Below are positions 53,077-62,712 of a DNA stretch of 64,000 bases, piece after piece. The notes beneath the pieces were generated by a model that had not been told where the DNA came from, searched no databases, and saw nothing but the letters and a program-made list of their open reading frames with translations. Made by a program: the position numbers and the translations under genes. Within the stretch, counting starts at the first letter, position 1. The number at the start of each line of letters is the position of its first letter. Origin of the DNA: Thaumasiovibrio sp047250365. GTDB taxonomy: Bacteria > Pseudomonadota > Gammaproteobacteria > Enterobacterales > Vibrionaceae. The stretch lies in NCBI RefSeq assembly GCF_047250365.1, contig NZ_JBLBVL010000002.1, positions 62,001 to 126,000 on the forward strand, written 5' to 3'.

Positions 53077-53679
53077 TTACTGAGCCAAATCATCCAGTTT
53101 CATTTTAATCACGGGATCATTTTCCAGTGCAATTGATTCTGTATAAGCGGTACGCGCAGCATCGTGATCACCACGTTGTAGGGCTATATCACCTTGCAGG
53201 GCTAACACTTTACTCTGCCAGCTCGCTGCTGAAATAGTCGCTAAACTTTTTTCTGCCGCGTCTAACTGCTCTGTGGCGATCAATAAACGAGCCAAACGAA
53301 CATTCGCCAAGGTAACCAGAACGTCATCTTTGCTGTTGTCAGCAACCCACTGCAACTGCTCCATCGCACCTGATAAATCATCGGCATCAACTTGCGCTTT
53401 TGCTAATTGTAGCGCCGCTAATGCAGCGTACTCACTCGTGCCAAATTCACCAATAAAGTTTTCAACCGCGGTTAGGTTGCCGCTGTTCAATTGCACTTGA
53501 GCGGCTTGGTATGCATCTGATGCCAACTCGCGCTGCTCTAGCTGATGCGCTTGAAATGCACGCCAACCAAACAGACCGCCTAAGCCTATCACTGCGCCCG
53601 CAATGATAGCTTTACCATTTTCTTGCCACCACTTCTTGAGCGCTTCTACTTGTTGTTCTTCGGTTTCGTAGGCTTCCAC
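53077..53679 (-). CDS. yfgM: YfgM family inner-membrane ancillary protein
   Basis: YfgM is a single-pass inner-membrane protein with a periplasmic TPR-like region, associated with the Sec translocon and periplasmic chaperones. Residues 1-20 are cytoplasmic, 22-40 form a membrane segment (IIAGAVIGLGGLFGW), and the rest has TPR-like helices. The start MEAYETEEQQVEALKKWWQENGKA is the family signature. It lies between hisS (13 bp) and bamB, as in E. coli. Confidence 0.92.
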   Translation of the reverse strand: MEAYETEEQQVEALKKWWQENGKAIIAGAVIGLGGLFGWRAFQAHQLEQRELASDAYQAAQVQLNSGNLTAVENFIGEFGTSEYAALAALQLAKAQVDADDLSGAMEQLQWVADNSKDDVLVTLANVRLARLLIATEQLDAAEKSLATISAASWQSKVLALQGDIALQRGDHDAARTAYTESIALENDPVIKMKLDDLAQ

Positions 53680-53692
53680 GATACGTCCTCTG

Positions 53693-54961
53693 TTAAATCA
53701 ATTCGTTTAGCTTAATAATTGCGTCTGCGACAGATACTGTTGTCTGCTCTCCGCTACGCAGATCTTTTAATGTTACTTCTCCAGCAGCGATTTCGCTCTC
53801 TGCTAGAACAAGCGCATACGCAGCACCAACCGCATCTGCACGTTTAAACTGTTTCTTAAAGTTACCGCCACCAAAGTGGTTCATCACGCGAATGTCAGGA
53901 ATCGCATCACGGAGCTGCTCTGCCAGCGTCATACCTGCTTGCATACTACCTTCACCCATGGTGACCACATAAGCGTCAACACGACGACGTACGTCGGTCT
54001 GCTCAAGTGCTTCCATCAGTAAAACAAGACGCTCTAAGCCCATAGCAAAGCCTACTGCTGGTGTCGCTTTACCGCCTAACTGCTCAACTAGCCCGTCGTA
54101 ACGACCACCGCCACATACGGTACCTTGAGCACCTAGGCTCTCTGTGATCCATTCAAAAACGGTACGGTTGTAGTAATCTAGACCGCGAACCAAGCGTTGA
54201 TTTACGCTGTATTCGATACCCGCAGCGTCTAAGAGTTCACATAAACCTGTAAAATGTTGTTTCGATTCTTCATCTAGATAGTCAGACAACTCAGGTGCAT
54301 CAACAAGGATCGCCTGAACATCAGGGTTTTTACTATCAAGAACACGAAGTGGGTTAGTGTGCATACGACGTTTACAATCGTCGTCTAACACATCAATATG
54401 CTGTTCTAAGAAAGCAATAAGGGCATCACGATAAGTATGACGCGCTTCTAGAGAACCAATAGAATTTAACTCCAGACGAACATGCTCATTAATACCAAGC
54501 TCTTTCCACAGACGCGCTGTCATGATGATCAGCTCTGCGTCAACATCTGGTCCATTTAAACCAAAGACCTCTACGCCAACTTGGTGGAATTGGCGATAAC
54601 GGCCTTTTTGAGGTCGTTCATGCCGAAACATTGGCCCCATATACCAAAGGCGCTGCTCTTGGTTATACAACAGACCATTTTGAATGCCTGCGCGTACACA
54701 ACTCGCTGTACCTTCTGGACGCAGTGATAAACTGTCGCCATTGCGATCTTCAAAGGTATACATCTCTTTTTCAACAACGTCGGTGACTTCACCGATAGCG
54801 CGTTTAAATAGTGGCGTCATCTCAACAATCGGCATACGGATTTCGTTATAACCGTATGCACTCACTACGCGTGTCACGCATGCTTCAACTTTTTGCCACA
54901 ATGGAGTCTGTGTTGGGAGGCAATCGTTCATGCCCCTAATTGCTTGAATTTGTTTCGCCAC
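53693..54961 (-). CDS. hisS: Histidyl-tRNA synthetase
   Basis: HisS charges tRNA-His. The 422-residue class II enzyme begins MAKQIQAIRGMNDCLP. Motif 2 is MFRHERPQKGRYRQFHQ and the histidine-specific region is LVRGLDYYNRTVFEW; motif 3 follows as AVGFAMGLERLVLL. It is 54 bp after ispG, with a terminator-like hairpin between, and 13 bp before yfgM. Confidence 0.97.
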   Translation of the reverse strand: MAKQIQAIRGMNDCLPTQTPLWQKVEACVTRVVSAYGYNEIRMPIVEMTPLFKRAIGEVTDVVEKEMYTFEDRNGDSLSLRPEGTASCVRAGIQNGLLYNQEQRLWYMGPMFRHERPQKGRYRQFHQVGVEVFGLNGPDVDAELIIMTARLWKELGINEHVRLELNSIGSLEARHTYRDALIAFLEQHIDVLDDDCKRRMHTNPLRVLDSKNPDVQAILVDAPELSDYLDEESKQHFTGLCELLDAAGIEYSVNQRLVRGLDYYNRTVFEWITESLGAQGTVCGGGRYDGLVEQLGGKATPAVGFAMGLERLVLLMEALEQTDVRRRVDAYVVTMGEGSMQAGMTLAEQLRDAIPDIRVMNHFGGGNFKKQFKRADAVGAAYALVLAESEIAAGEVTLKDLRSGEQTTVSVADAIIKLNELI

Positions 54962-54992
54962 TTTGTCTTCTCGTTGCCTAACGGCTTGTAAA

Positions 54993-55012
54993 AGGCTGCC
55001 ATCGGGCAGCCT
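54993..55012 (-). terminator. Terminator-like hairpin between ispG and hisS
   Basis: AGGCTGCC pairs with GGCAGCCT around ATCG, followed on minus by TTTT. It begins three bases after the ispG stop and may be an attenuator within the cluster. Confidence 0.65.
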
Positions 55013-55015
55013 GAA

Positions 55016-56131
55016 TTATTTCTGTTCGATATCAATATGGTTTGCGCTATCAAGTATGCTTGCCTTGGCGCGAATTTTGGCTTCTAGCTGATCAATCAGG
55101 TCGTCATTATCAAAGCGCTCTTTCTGACGTTTACCGTCTTCATAGAAAGCACTTTTCTTATTACCACCCGCGACACCTAAGTGAGACGCTTCAGCTTCGC
55201 CAGGGCCGTTTACGACACAACCAATCACTGATACATCCATCGGTATCACGACATCTTCCAGTCGTTGTTCGAGTTCATTAACGGTGCCAATGACATCAAA
55301 TTCCTGACGCGAACAGGTTGGGCAAGCAATAAAATTAACCCCGCGCGATCGAATGCGCAGAGATTTAAGGATATCAAAGCCAACTTTTATCTCTTCGACA
55401 GGATCTGCAGCCAACGACACACGCAGTGTATCACCAATCCCTTCTGACAGCAGCATACCCAGCCCAACCGCTGATTTTACTGCACCAGCTCGGGCACCAC
55501 CAGCTTCAGTGATCCCCAAATGTAAAGGCTGGTCGATTTTTTTCGCCAGTTGACGGTAAGATTCTACAGCCAGAAACACATCAGAGGCTTTAACGCTCAC
55601 TTTAAACTGTTCAAAATTAAGACGATCAAGAATATCGACATGACGCATTGCTGATTCGACAAGAGCAGCAGGTGTCGGCTCACCATACTTCTGCTGGATC
55701 TCTTTTTCCAACGAGCCGCCATTTACACCAATACGAATAGGGATGTTCATGTCTCGTGCACAATCGACAACGGCACGAATACGATCTTCTTTGCCGATGT
55801 TTCCAGGGTTAATACGTAAACAATCAACACCGTATTCTGCTACTTTCAATGCTATACGGTAATCAAAATGGATATCGGCGACGAGAGGTACGCAAACTTG
55901 TTGCTTAATAGCACGAAATGCTTCTGCAGCATCCATTGTCGGTACGGAAACGCGGACGATATCAGCACCGGCCATTTCGAGTGCTTTTATTTGTGCAACG
56001 GTCGCGGCAACATCGGTCGTGCGTGTGTTGGTCATCGACTGTACTGCAATCGGCGCACCATCGCCAATAGGTACGTCGCCAACGTAAATGCGCGTCGACT
56101 TGCGACGCACAATAGGTGATTCACTATGCAT
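55016..56131 (-). CDS. ispG: 4-hydroxy-3-methylbut-2-en-1-yl diphosphate synthase
   Basis: IspG reduces methylerythritol cyclodiphosphate to HMBPP in the MEP pathway through a [4Fe-4S] centre. The 371-residue protein has a TIM-barrel half beginning RRKSTRIYVGDVPIGDGAPI, and the cluster ligands are the Cys pair in ACPTCSR and the Cys in CVVNGPGEA. It has no large insert, as usual for bacteria. It pairs metabolically with Dxs and IspA. rodZ is 11 bp upstream. Confidence 0.96.
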   Translation of the reverse strand: MHSESPIVRRKSTRIYVGDVPIGDGAPIAVQSMTNTRTTDVAATVAQIKALEMAGADIVRVSVPTMDAAEAFRAIKQQVCVPLVADIHFDYRIALKVAEYGVDCLRINPGNIGKEDRIRAVVDCARDMNIPIRIGVNGGSLEKEIQQKYGEPTPAALVESAMRHVDILDRLNFEQFKVSVKASDVFLAVESYRQLAKKIDQPLHLGITEAGGARAGAVKSAVGLGMLLSEGIGDTLRVSLAADPVEEIKVGFDILKSLRIRSRGVNFIACPTCSRQEFDVIGTVNELEQRLEDVVIPMDVSVIGCVVNGPGEAEASHLGVAGGNKKSAFYEDGKRQKERFDNDDLIDQLEAKIRAKASILDSANHIDIEQK

Positions 56132-56142
56132 GAAATAAACTC

Positions 56143-57045
56143 TTACTGCGGCAATGTAAAGCGAGCAACTTTACCTACGCCAAACTTACTTAAATCAATG
56201 TTTTCGCCTTGATAACGCAGTTCTACCACATCTGGGGCACCCAGCACCAGTTTAAATGGCGCTTCACCTTCTAACTCGAATGTTTCACCCTGTTTTTTAA
56301 TGCCCGTGATCAGACGTTTACCCTTCGCATCGCGAATATCAACCCAGCAGTCACCGTCAAAGCGAATAACAATGGACGAATCTGAAACAATAACAGGCTC
56401 ACTCTCTTCGACCAAATCTATCGCATCATCCAGCACTGGTACTTCATCCACCGCCGATTCTGCTTGTTCAGTAACTTCTGTCATGGGCAAATCAGCAACA
56501 TCATCCCCGTCGACTTCGGGTAACTGTGTTGGGACAGGAGGTTCCAGCGCTATATCTGTCTGTGTTGTTTCTGTTTCAATCACTTCTGTCAATGTTGATG
56601 AAGGGGCGTCTAGCAGTGCACTCGGCTCTTGCACGCTCTGCCACCACTTTAATGCTGTTACTCCAACAACACTGATAGCAATAACCCAAGTAAGGATCAT
56701 AACACGACTATCATGCGCTTCTCGCTTAGTTCGACGCGAGAAGCTATGCATCATTTGCTCGTCTTGCGGCATCGAATCAGCCGCGCTAAGCATGGATAAC
56801 ATCTCTTCTTCATCGAGATGGACGCACTTAGCGTAGGACCGAACATACCCGCGAGTAAAAGTGGTTATCTTTTCATTATCGAAGCGATTGTTTTCAATCT
56901 CTTCAATTACCGTAATACGCAAACGTAATCGATCTGCCACGTCCTTTTGCGACATTCCCAGTCTCTCTCGAGCCTGTTTTAGAACTTCGCCAGGGCCGAT
57001 GGCCGCTTTTTTGTTTTCTGTAGCTTCGTTGTGGTCAGTAGTCAT
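56143..57045 (-). CDS. rodZ: Cytoskeleton protein RodZ
   Basis: RodZ links MreB to the inner membrane and helps set rod shape. The N-terminal half has a Cro/XRE helix-turn-helix (LKQARERLGMSQKDVADRLRLR at about residues 23-44). One membrane segment (about 115-135, ILTWVIAISVVGVTALKWW) separates it from a variable acidic linker and a C-terminal beta domain (SIVIRFDGDCWVDIRDAKGKR). Length is 300, slightly short of E. coli's 337 in the linker. It overlaps pilW by 11 bp. Confidence 0.94.
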   Translation of the reverse strand: MTTDHNEATENKKAAIGPGEVLKQARERLGMSQKDVADRLRLRITVIEEIENNRFDNEKITTFTRGYVRSYAKCVHLDEEEMLSMLSAADSMPQDEQMMHSFSRRTKREAHDSRVMILTWVIAISVVGVTALKWWQSVQEPSALLDAPSSTLTEVIETETTQTDIALEPPVPTQLPEVDGDDVADLPMTEVTEQAESAVDEVPVLDDAIDLVEESEPVIVSDSSIVIRFDGDCWVDIRDAKGKRLITGIKKQGETFELEGEAPFKLVLGAPDVVELRYQGENIDLSKFGVGKVARFTLPQ

Positions 57046-57796
57046 TGGCTAAATATTGTTGATATTGCGTGGATTCAGGATACTGACTAGCCAGGAGTTT
57101 CGCATAACGCACCTTCTCTTGTGGTCGTCCTGCTTTCTCTTCCAGTTGAATTAACAGCCAGAGGCTATCTGGTTTGTATCCGTACTGCTTGTTAAATTTC
57201 ATTAAGTTTGCTCTCGCCCTTGAAAAATTGCTCTGGGCAATTTGTAAACTAGCGAGTTGCAATATTGATAAAGGGCGACCAGGGTCATGGGCCAACGCCT
57301 TCACAAAATACGTTAATGCCGATTCATTATCGTCCTGACTTATCGCACAAAGGCCTGCATTTTCATAACTGGATGCGACTAAGGGATAATCAGGTAAAAC
57401 AACGGCTCGCTCAAATAACGCAATCGCATCATTGTAGCGCTGTTGACGACATAAAAAGACCCCATAATTGTTGAGAACATCACCATTTCGAGGATTTTTC
57501 CTCATGGCTTGTCGGTAATAGTTGTCCGCTTTGTTAAAATCATCAACTTGTTGATAATAGTATGCCATAGATAATAAACTGCGGTAATAATCCGGTGCCA
57601 GCGCTAACGCTTGCTGAAAGTTGTCTCTAGCACGAGGCATTTCTCCTTGCCCCATGTAATTAATTCCTAAAGCAATACGGCTATCTGCTGCCTCAATAGG
57701 ATCCACCTGTTTAATACGATGGTTACCTACTTCTTCAACGGACACACACCCTACTAACATTGCGAATGCAATGATCACCAACGACGAACGCAACAT
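57035..57796 (-). CDS. pilW: Type IV pilus biogenesis lipoprotein PilW (PilF)
   Basis: PilW/PilF is an outer-membrane lipoprotein with TPR repeats that supports secretin assembly for type IV pili. The lipobox is AMLVGC with Cys17. TPR helices run through most of the 253 residues, such as YMGQGEMPRARDNFQQALALAPDYYRS. It overlaps rodZ at its 3' end, and rlmN is 57 bp upstream. Its operon place between rlmN and rodZ is standard. Confidence 0.92.
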   Translation of the reverse strand: MLRSSLVIIAFAMLVGCVSVEEVGNHRIKQVDPIEAADSRIALGINYMGQGEMPRARDNFQQALALAPDYYRSLLSMAYYYQQVDDFNKADNYYRQAMRKNPRNGDVLNNYGVFLCRQQRYNDAIALFERAVVLPDYPLVASSYENAGLCAISQDDNESALTYFVKALAHDPGRPLSILQLASLQIAQSNFSRARANLMKFNKQYGYKPDSLWLLIQLEEKAGRPQEKVRYAKLLASQYPESTQYQQYLANDY

Positions 57797-57819
57797 GACA
57801 ATTAAACATCCCTATTATC

Positions 57820-57841
57820 AGAGCCATGTCAACATGGCTCT
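57820..57841 (-). terminator. Stem-loop between rlmN and pilW
   Basis: AGAGCCATG pairs with CATGGCTCT around TCAA, 13 bp after rlmN. No U-tract follows, so it may attenuate or protect the transcript. Confidence 0.45.
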
Positions 57842-57853
57842 CTATTTTATTCA

Positions 57854-58978
57854 CTAGACTGCTTTTACAGCAATAGGTTCCCCTTTTGCCTTCAGCTCCC
57901 TTTCTGTACGTTTTGTCCGGTCAATCACATCACCGACTAGCTGACCACAAGCTGCGTCAATGTCATCTCCTCGAGTTTTACGTACTGTCACCGTAAAGTT
58001 ATACTCCATCAACGTTTTCATAAAACGATCGATACGAGAGTTACTTGGCTTACCATATGGTGACCCAGGATAAGGGTTGAAGGGAATCAAATTTATCTTT
58101 GACGGGGTATCTTTTAGCGTCTCTGCGAGCTGCCTAGCATGTTGCATGTCATCATTAACGTGATCGAGTAAAATATACTCAACCGTTACACGGCCGCGAT
58201 TGGCGTTTGACTGATCAATGTAATTTCGCACCGAGCTTAAAAATGTTTCAATATTGTATTTATCATTAATTGGCATAAAGCTACTACGGATCTCATCCGT
58301 TGGTGCATGCAATGATATGGCTAGTGCAACGTCAATCTTTCCTGCCATCTGATCAAGACCTGGAACAACCCCTGAGGTCGATACCGTTACTCGACGTTTT
58401 GATAAACCGTAACCTAGATCATCTAACATTAGCTCCAGAGCAGGAACTAAGTTTTTCATATTCAATAGCGGCTCACCCATCCCCATCATCACCACATTTG
58501 TGATTGGGCGACGACCAGTATCTTTTTCAAGCCCGATCTCTTTTGCTGCACGCCAAACTTGGCCAATAATTTCAGACACGGATAAATTGCGATTAAAGCC
58601 CTGACGACCCGTTGAGCAAAATTTACAATCCAAGGCGCAGCCGACTTGCGACGAGACACAGAGAGTGGCGCGGTCTTCTTCTGGGATATAGACAGTTTCA
58701 ACATCTTGATCCCCAACACGCATCGCAAACTTAATGGTGCCATCGGTTGAGTACTGCGCATTAGAAACTTCAGGCGCACGGATTTCCGCGACTACTTTCA
58801 GCTTCTCGCGCAACTTCTTATTGATGTTGTTCATCTCATCGAAGTTGTCACAACCGAAATGATAGATCCACTTCATCACCTGCTCGGCACGAAACGCCTT
58901 CTCTCCCAGTTCTTCAACAAAATAGTTGCGAAGACCCTGGCGGTTAAAATCCATCAGATTCACTTTGACTGCTGACAT
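57854..58978 (-). CDS. rlmN: 23S rRNA / tRNA adenine-C2 methyltransferase RlmN
   Basis: RlmN methylates C2 of A2503 in 23S rRNA and A37 in several tRNAs by radical-SAM chemistry. The cluster motif is CALDCKFC in SSQVGCALDCKFCSTGRQG. The methyl-accepting Cys lies near the C-terminus in DIDAACGQL. The 374-residue length matches E. coli (384). It heads the rlmN-pilW-rodZ-ispG-hisS run. Confidence 0.96.
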   Translation of the reverse strand: MSAVKVNLMDFNRQGLRNYFVEELGEKAFRAEQVMKWIYHFGCDNFDEMNNINKKLREKLKVVAEIRAPEVSNAQYSTDGTIKFAMRVGDQDVETVYIPEEDRATLCVSSQVGCALDCKFCSTGRQGFNRNLSVSEIIGQVWRAAKEIGLEKDTGRRPITNVVMMGMGEPLLNMKNLVPALELMLDDLGYGLSKRRVTVSTSGVVPGLDQMAGKIDVALAISLHAPTDEIRSSFMPINDKYNIETFLSSVRNYIDQSNANRGRVTVEYILLDHVNDDMQHARQLAETLKDTPSKINLIPFNPYPGSPYGKPSNSRIDRFMKTLMEYNFTVTVRKTRGDDIDAACGQLVGDVIDRTKRTERELKAKGEPIAVKAV

Positions 58979-59193
58979 GTAGCTGTAGCCTCTTTAAGGT
59001 TAACGGAAATGCGTGAAGTCAGATACTCAGCAGCACTTCTAACGTATCAAAAATACATTTACTGCAAGTGTAGCTGGCATCGAAATTCAAGGCGCGAAAT
59101 TGTACAGCCTTTAGCCGCAGGTTTCCACCGTCGATTTGTCGGGGAATAAGAGAGGTCAGAGCAACAACCTGAACAAAAAAGGGGAAAGAAAAA

Positions 59194-59223
59194 GAAGGAA
59201 GATAACAGTACTCGTCTTCCTTC
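59194..59223 (-). terminator. Rho-independent terminator of ndk
   Basis: GAAGGAAGA pairs with TCTTCCTTC across a 12-base loop, followed on minus by a T-rich run. It lies 20 bp after the ndk stop. Confidence 0.75.
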
Positions 59224-59243
59224 ATTAATTTCATCACGATCAA

Positions 59244-59669
59244 TTAACGCGGACAGATCTCATCGTCTGCAAAAAAATAGGCAATTTCTCGCGCAGCAGA
59301 CTCAGGGCTATCAGCCCCATGCACAGAGTTATACCGTAAAGAGCGAGCATAATCATGACGCAAAGTTCCCATCGCAGCCTCTTCTGGATTGGTTTTGCCC
59401 ATTAGTTCTCGATAGTTTTGAATCGCACTCTCTCCCTCTAACACTTGAACCATAACCGGTCCGGATGTCATATAGGCGACTAATTCATCAAAAAACGCTT
59501 TTCCTTGATGTTCCATATAAAAACCTTGCGCTTGTTCCGTGGTCATACGCAACATTTTCGCTGCTACAATCTGTAAGCCTGATTGTTCAATGCGATGATA
59601 GATTTCCCCAATCAAGTCTCGTTCTACTGCATCAGGCTTTACGATTGAAAACGTTCTTTCCTTTGCCAT
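59244..59669 (-). CDS. ndk: Nucleoside diphosphate kinase
   Basis: Ndk transfers the terminal phosphate from ATP to nucleoside diphosphates via a phosphohistidine. The 141-residue protein has the catalytic His in NSVHGADSPESA and the N-terminal ERTFSIVKPDAVERDLIG. It follows the two PepB-type genes and precedes rlmN; the terminator after it separates the two groups. Confidence 0.96.
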   Translation of the reverse strand: MAKERTFSIVKPDAVERDLIGEIYHRIEQSGLQIVAAKMLRMTTEQAQGFYMEHQGKAFFDELVAYMTSGPVMVQVLEGESAIQNYRELMGKTNPEEAAMGTLRHDYARSLRYNSVHGADSPESAAREIAYFFADDEICPR

Positions 59670-59702
59670 ATTCGCTTCCTTCTTGCCGTTTTATCTCTCT
59701 TA

Positions 59703-60992
59703 TTATACCCGCGTCATTAATAACGCAGCTAGATGTGCAATTCCTCGTCCAGTCGCACCAGCGGCCCAGTGTGCATCGCTACTATCCTTAAAAGCACCAG
59801 CCAAGTCCACGTGCAGCCAGCCCTTGCCATCTTCTCGTACAAACCGCGACAGAAAACCCGCTGCGTTTGATGCACCGCCAAACCCACCACCTTTTACACA
59901 GCGACTGTTTGCCGTCTCCGCATATGCTGATGGACACTGTGCACGGTGCCACTTTTCAAGCGGCAATGGCCAAGCTGGCTCATTGACTAGCTCCGATACC
60001 TGCTGCGCCTGTTGCCATAACACCTTATCTAAACCAAATAGTGCATTGTAGTCTTCACCGACTGCGACCATTGCCGCACCAGTAAGCGTCGCCGCATCTA
60101 TAATTGTCGTCGCCTCGGTTAACGAAGCAGCAATTAAACCATCCGCCAAGACAAGACGCCCTTCTGCATCGGTATTGACCACTTCAACGGAGACGCCATT
60201 TTTATAGGTCAGAATATCACCTAACTTATAAGCCTCTCCAGAAACCATGTTCTCTGCACAACACAAAATAAGCTGCACACGCTGGTTTAGCCCCTGTTCA
60301 ATCGCATAACCAAGCGCTGCTGTCACCGTTGCTGCTCCGGCCATATCACACCGCATCGCCACCATGCTGGAGTTGCTTTTTAAACTATACCCGCCAGAGT
60401 CAAAGGTGATCCCTTTGCCAACAAGGCATGCTGCTACAGGAGCATCTGGTCGTTGAGTCGGGTTATAATCCAATGTCAGCATAACCGCTGGCCGAGCACT
60501 GCCTCGCCCTACATGCCAAAGCCCAGTCCAACCTTGCGCTTTAAGCTCCGTCCCTTTAACCACCGTGGCCGTGATAGCATCACCGCCGATATCATGCAGA
60601 TAACTCGTGGCTTGGTCTGCCAACGCTTCTGGATATATCTCCTCAGCAGGCGCATTGATAATTTGACGCGCCCAATCAAACGCGCGTCGGCGAGCATTTA
60701 AAATGTCTAACTCGTCATCATCAATACTGGCCCACTTCACTACCACCTTGTCCTTTGTTGGGGCAAAGCCGCAGTAAAATGCCCACTGGCGATCATACGT
60801 CCAGCCTTCGTTATCTAAACTAACCGCAGTGACACCTTGCGTGTTTAGCTGTCTGGCTGCCTGTTGAATACTACGCAGTGGCGCATCATGATCATAATGA
60901 ATGTGTGCACTACCTTGACCGTAGCTTAACAGGGCCGCTGTTCCACCCCAAACACCCGCAGCTGGTGTCAACGCCAGACTAACGCTCAACAT
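59703..60992 (-). CDS. PepB-type leucyl aminopeptidase (M17), downstream paralogue
   Basis: A second M17 aminopeptidase, 429 residues, 2 bp after the first copy. It keeps the metal ligands and active-site motifs (VGKGITFDSGGYSLK, MRCDMAGAATVTAA and NTDAEGRLVLADGLI) but differs around them: MKADMGGAA becomes MRCDMAGAA. The N-terminal half has diverged further. Activity is likely but substrate preference is uncertain. It is probably translated with its upstream neighbour. It is not a pseudogene on available evidence. Confidence 0.85.
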   Translation of the reverse strand: MLSVSLALTPAAGVWGGTAALLSYGQGSAHIHYDHDAPLRSIQQAARQLNTQGVTAVSLDNEGWTYDRQWAFYCGFAPTKDKVVVKWASIDDDELDILNARRRAFDWARQIINAPAEEIYPEALADQATSYLHDIGGDAITATVVKGTELKAQGWTGLWHVGRGSARPAVMLTLDYNPTQRPDAPVAACLVGKGITFDSGGYSLKSNSSMVAMRCDMAGAATVTAALGYAIEQGLNQRVQLILCCAENMVSGEAYKLGDILTYKNGVSVEVVNTDAEGRLVLADGLIAASLTEATTIIDAATLTGAAMVAVGEDYNALFGLDKVLWQQAQQVSELVNEPAWPLPLEKWHRAQCPSAYAETANSRCVKGGGFGGASNAAGFLSRFVREDGKGWLHVDLAGAFKDSSDAHWAAGATGRGIAHLAALLMTRV

Positions 60993-60994
60993 AT

Positions 60995-62284
60995 TTAGCT
61001 ACCCTTCAACAATAAATTAGCCAGTGAACGGACTCCAACCCCGGTCGCCCCCGCTGCCCACTTATCTGTTGGCGCTTTTCTAAACGTGGCGCTGGCATCA
61101 ATATGCAGCCAATTTTGTTGATAGTTATCGACAAAATAGGACAAAAATGCCGCTGCAGTGGTTGCTCCTGGTGCAAAGTCTCCACTGGCGATATTCGACA
61201 AATCCGCATATTGTGATGGCAACATGTCACGATGGAAATCAGCCAAAGGCAGCGGCCACATTCCTTCATTTTCAGCCTGTGCCGAGCTCAATGCTTCACT
61301 CGCCAGTGCGTGATCGAAGCTCATTACGGCATGGTAGTCATTACCCAATGCCATCTTGGCAGCCCCTGTTAGCGTGGCGACATCAATAATACGCTGCGGT
61401 TGCTGTGAACTGGCATAAATAAGCCCGTCAGCCAACACGAGGCGCCCTTCAGCATCGGTATTTTGCACTTCTACGGTTTTGCCATTCTTATAGGTAATAA
61501 TATCGCCCAGTTTATAAGCATTGCTGGAAATCATGTTCTCTGCACAACATAAAACCAACTTCACTCGCTTATTCAAACCACGACTGATTGCCAATGCCAA
61601 CGCACCAGCCACCATTGCCGCTCCACCCATATCGGCTTTCATTGCCATCATGCCTGCTGAAGGCTTTAAGCTATAGCCACCCGTATCAAAGGTGATGCCC
61701 TTCCCTACCAACACAGTATGTACTGGTGCATCTGGATCATCGGTCGGGTTGAAATCAAGACGTAGCATCGATGGGGAGCGCTTCGACCCACGGCCAACGG
61801 TATAGATACCATTCCATCCTTCATCAAGTAGATCGACCCCTTTAATAATTTTGTATTTTACGTGCTGTGGGGCTATCGATTTAATCAATTCTGCTGCGCG
61901 TGAGGCCAGTTGCGACGGCGAGATCTGATCTCCAGGTAGGTTAATCGTATCGCGAACCCAATCCGTGGTTTTAATTCTTGCGTTTAACTCTTTTTGCTCT
62001 TCTGCCGCGAGAGCTGGAAGAGCGAGCTGGTTATTCAATTTAGCGTTACGGTATCCTTGATAAAAAGCCCATGTCGACTCCAAGTCCCAGCTATCACCTG
62101 CCAATGAAATCGCTTTAATGCCTTGCGTGTCCAACTTTCTCGCGGCACGCTGAATTTTCGTGAGCACTTGCTCACCAGCTAGGTGAATATAAGCGTCTTG
62201 ATCAGTGAAAGAGATGAGTGCATTCGCCCCCCAGTGTGGGGCCGCCGTTTTATCGGTTAAATAGACTGACATTACTGCTGACAT
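60995..62284 (-). CDS. pepB: Aminopeptidase PepB (M17), upstream copy
   Basis: PepB is a manganese-dependent leucyl aminopeptidase removing N-terminal residues from peptides. The 429-residue protein has VGKGITFDTGGYSLKP, MKADMGGAAMVAGALA and NTDAEGRLVLADGLI. It resembles E. coli PepB over its length. Its place beside iscX, fdx and hscA is also as in E. coli. A terminator for the isc transcript lies between iscX and pepB, so pepB should have its own promoter. Confidence 0.92.
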   Translation of the reverse strand: MSAVMSVYLTDKTAAPHWGANALISFTDQDAYIHLAGEQVLTKIQRAARKLDTQGIKAISLAGDSWDLESTWAFYQGYRNAKLNNQLALPALAAEEQKELNARIKTTDWVRDTINLPGDQISPSQLASRAAELIKSIAPQHVKYKIIKGVDLLDEGWNGIYTVGRGSKRSPSMLRLDFNPTDDPDAPVHTVLVGKGITFDTGGYSLKPSAGMMAMKADMGGAAMVAGALALAISRGLNKRVKLVLCCAENMISSNAYKLGDIITYKNGKTVEVQNTDAEGRLVLADGLIYASSQQPQRIIDVATLTGAAKMALGNDYHAVMSFDHALASEALSSAQAENEGMWPLPLADFHRDMLPSQYADLSNIASGDFAPGATTAAAFLSYFVDNYQQNWLHIDASATFRKAPTDKWAAGATGVGVRSLANLLLKGS

Positions 62285-62350
62285 GTTCTACTCCTTGAAA
62301 ATATTCTTTTTATTATTTTCCCCTAAAGCCATTTAAGCTGGGGAATATAC

Positions 62351-62390
62351 AAAAAAGCGGACACATTGAGAATCACCTCAGGTCCGCCTT
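62351..62390 (-). terminator. Rho-independent terminator of the isc/fdx transcript
   Basis: GCGGAC pairs with GTCCGC across a loop with an inner GAG/CTC stem. It is followed on minus by TTTTTT and lies 86 bp after iscX. Confidence 0.8.
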
Positions 62391-62476
62391 GAAATCTACA
62401 ACTGCTTAACTTTTCTATAACTTACATTAGTCGATTGCTTTTTGCATAAGTTTTTACCCAAGGTGAGACCTTAAGG

Positions 62477-62677
62477 CTAATCCCACTCATCTATCCATAT
62501 CAAGATAACCGCTTCGAGTATTTTTTCACCGCAATGCGCAGGGTCATCATTAAAACCATCCAGTGCTAAAATCCAATCTTTTAAGTCCGTAAAACGCACC
62601 GTCTTGGGATCCACTTCTGGATATTTATCAATCAATGCTAACGCAATGTCACGTGAATCAGTCCATTTAATACTCAT
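62477..62677 (-). CDS. iscX: Fe-S cluster assembly protein IscX
   Basis: IscX is a small acidic adaptor that binds IscS and regulates cluster assembly with frataxin. The 66-residue protein has the family core KWTDSRDIALALIDKYPEVDPKTVRFTDLKDWIL and ends WIDEWD. It is last in the hscA-fdx-iscX cluster. Confidence 0.94.
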   Translation of the reverse strand: MSIKWTDSRDIALALIDKYPEVDPKTVRFTDLKDWILALDGFNDDPAHCGEKILEAVILIWIDEWD

Positions 62678-62712
62678 GTTATTGCCCTCGTCGCTGTTAC
62701 CCGTGAATAGAT

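Noticed and set aside
59019..59243. 74-residue minus ORF between ndk and rlmN
   Set aside because: It overlaps the ndk terminator, has no recognisable domain, and its start has no clear Shine-Dalgarno.
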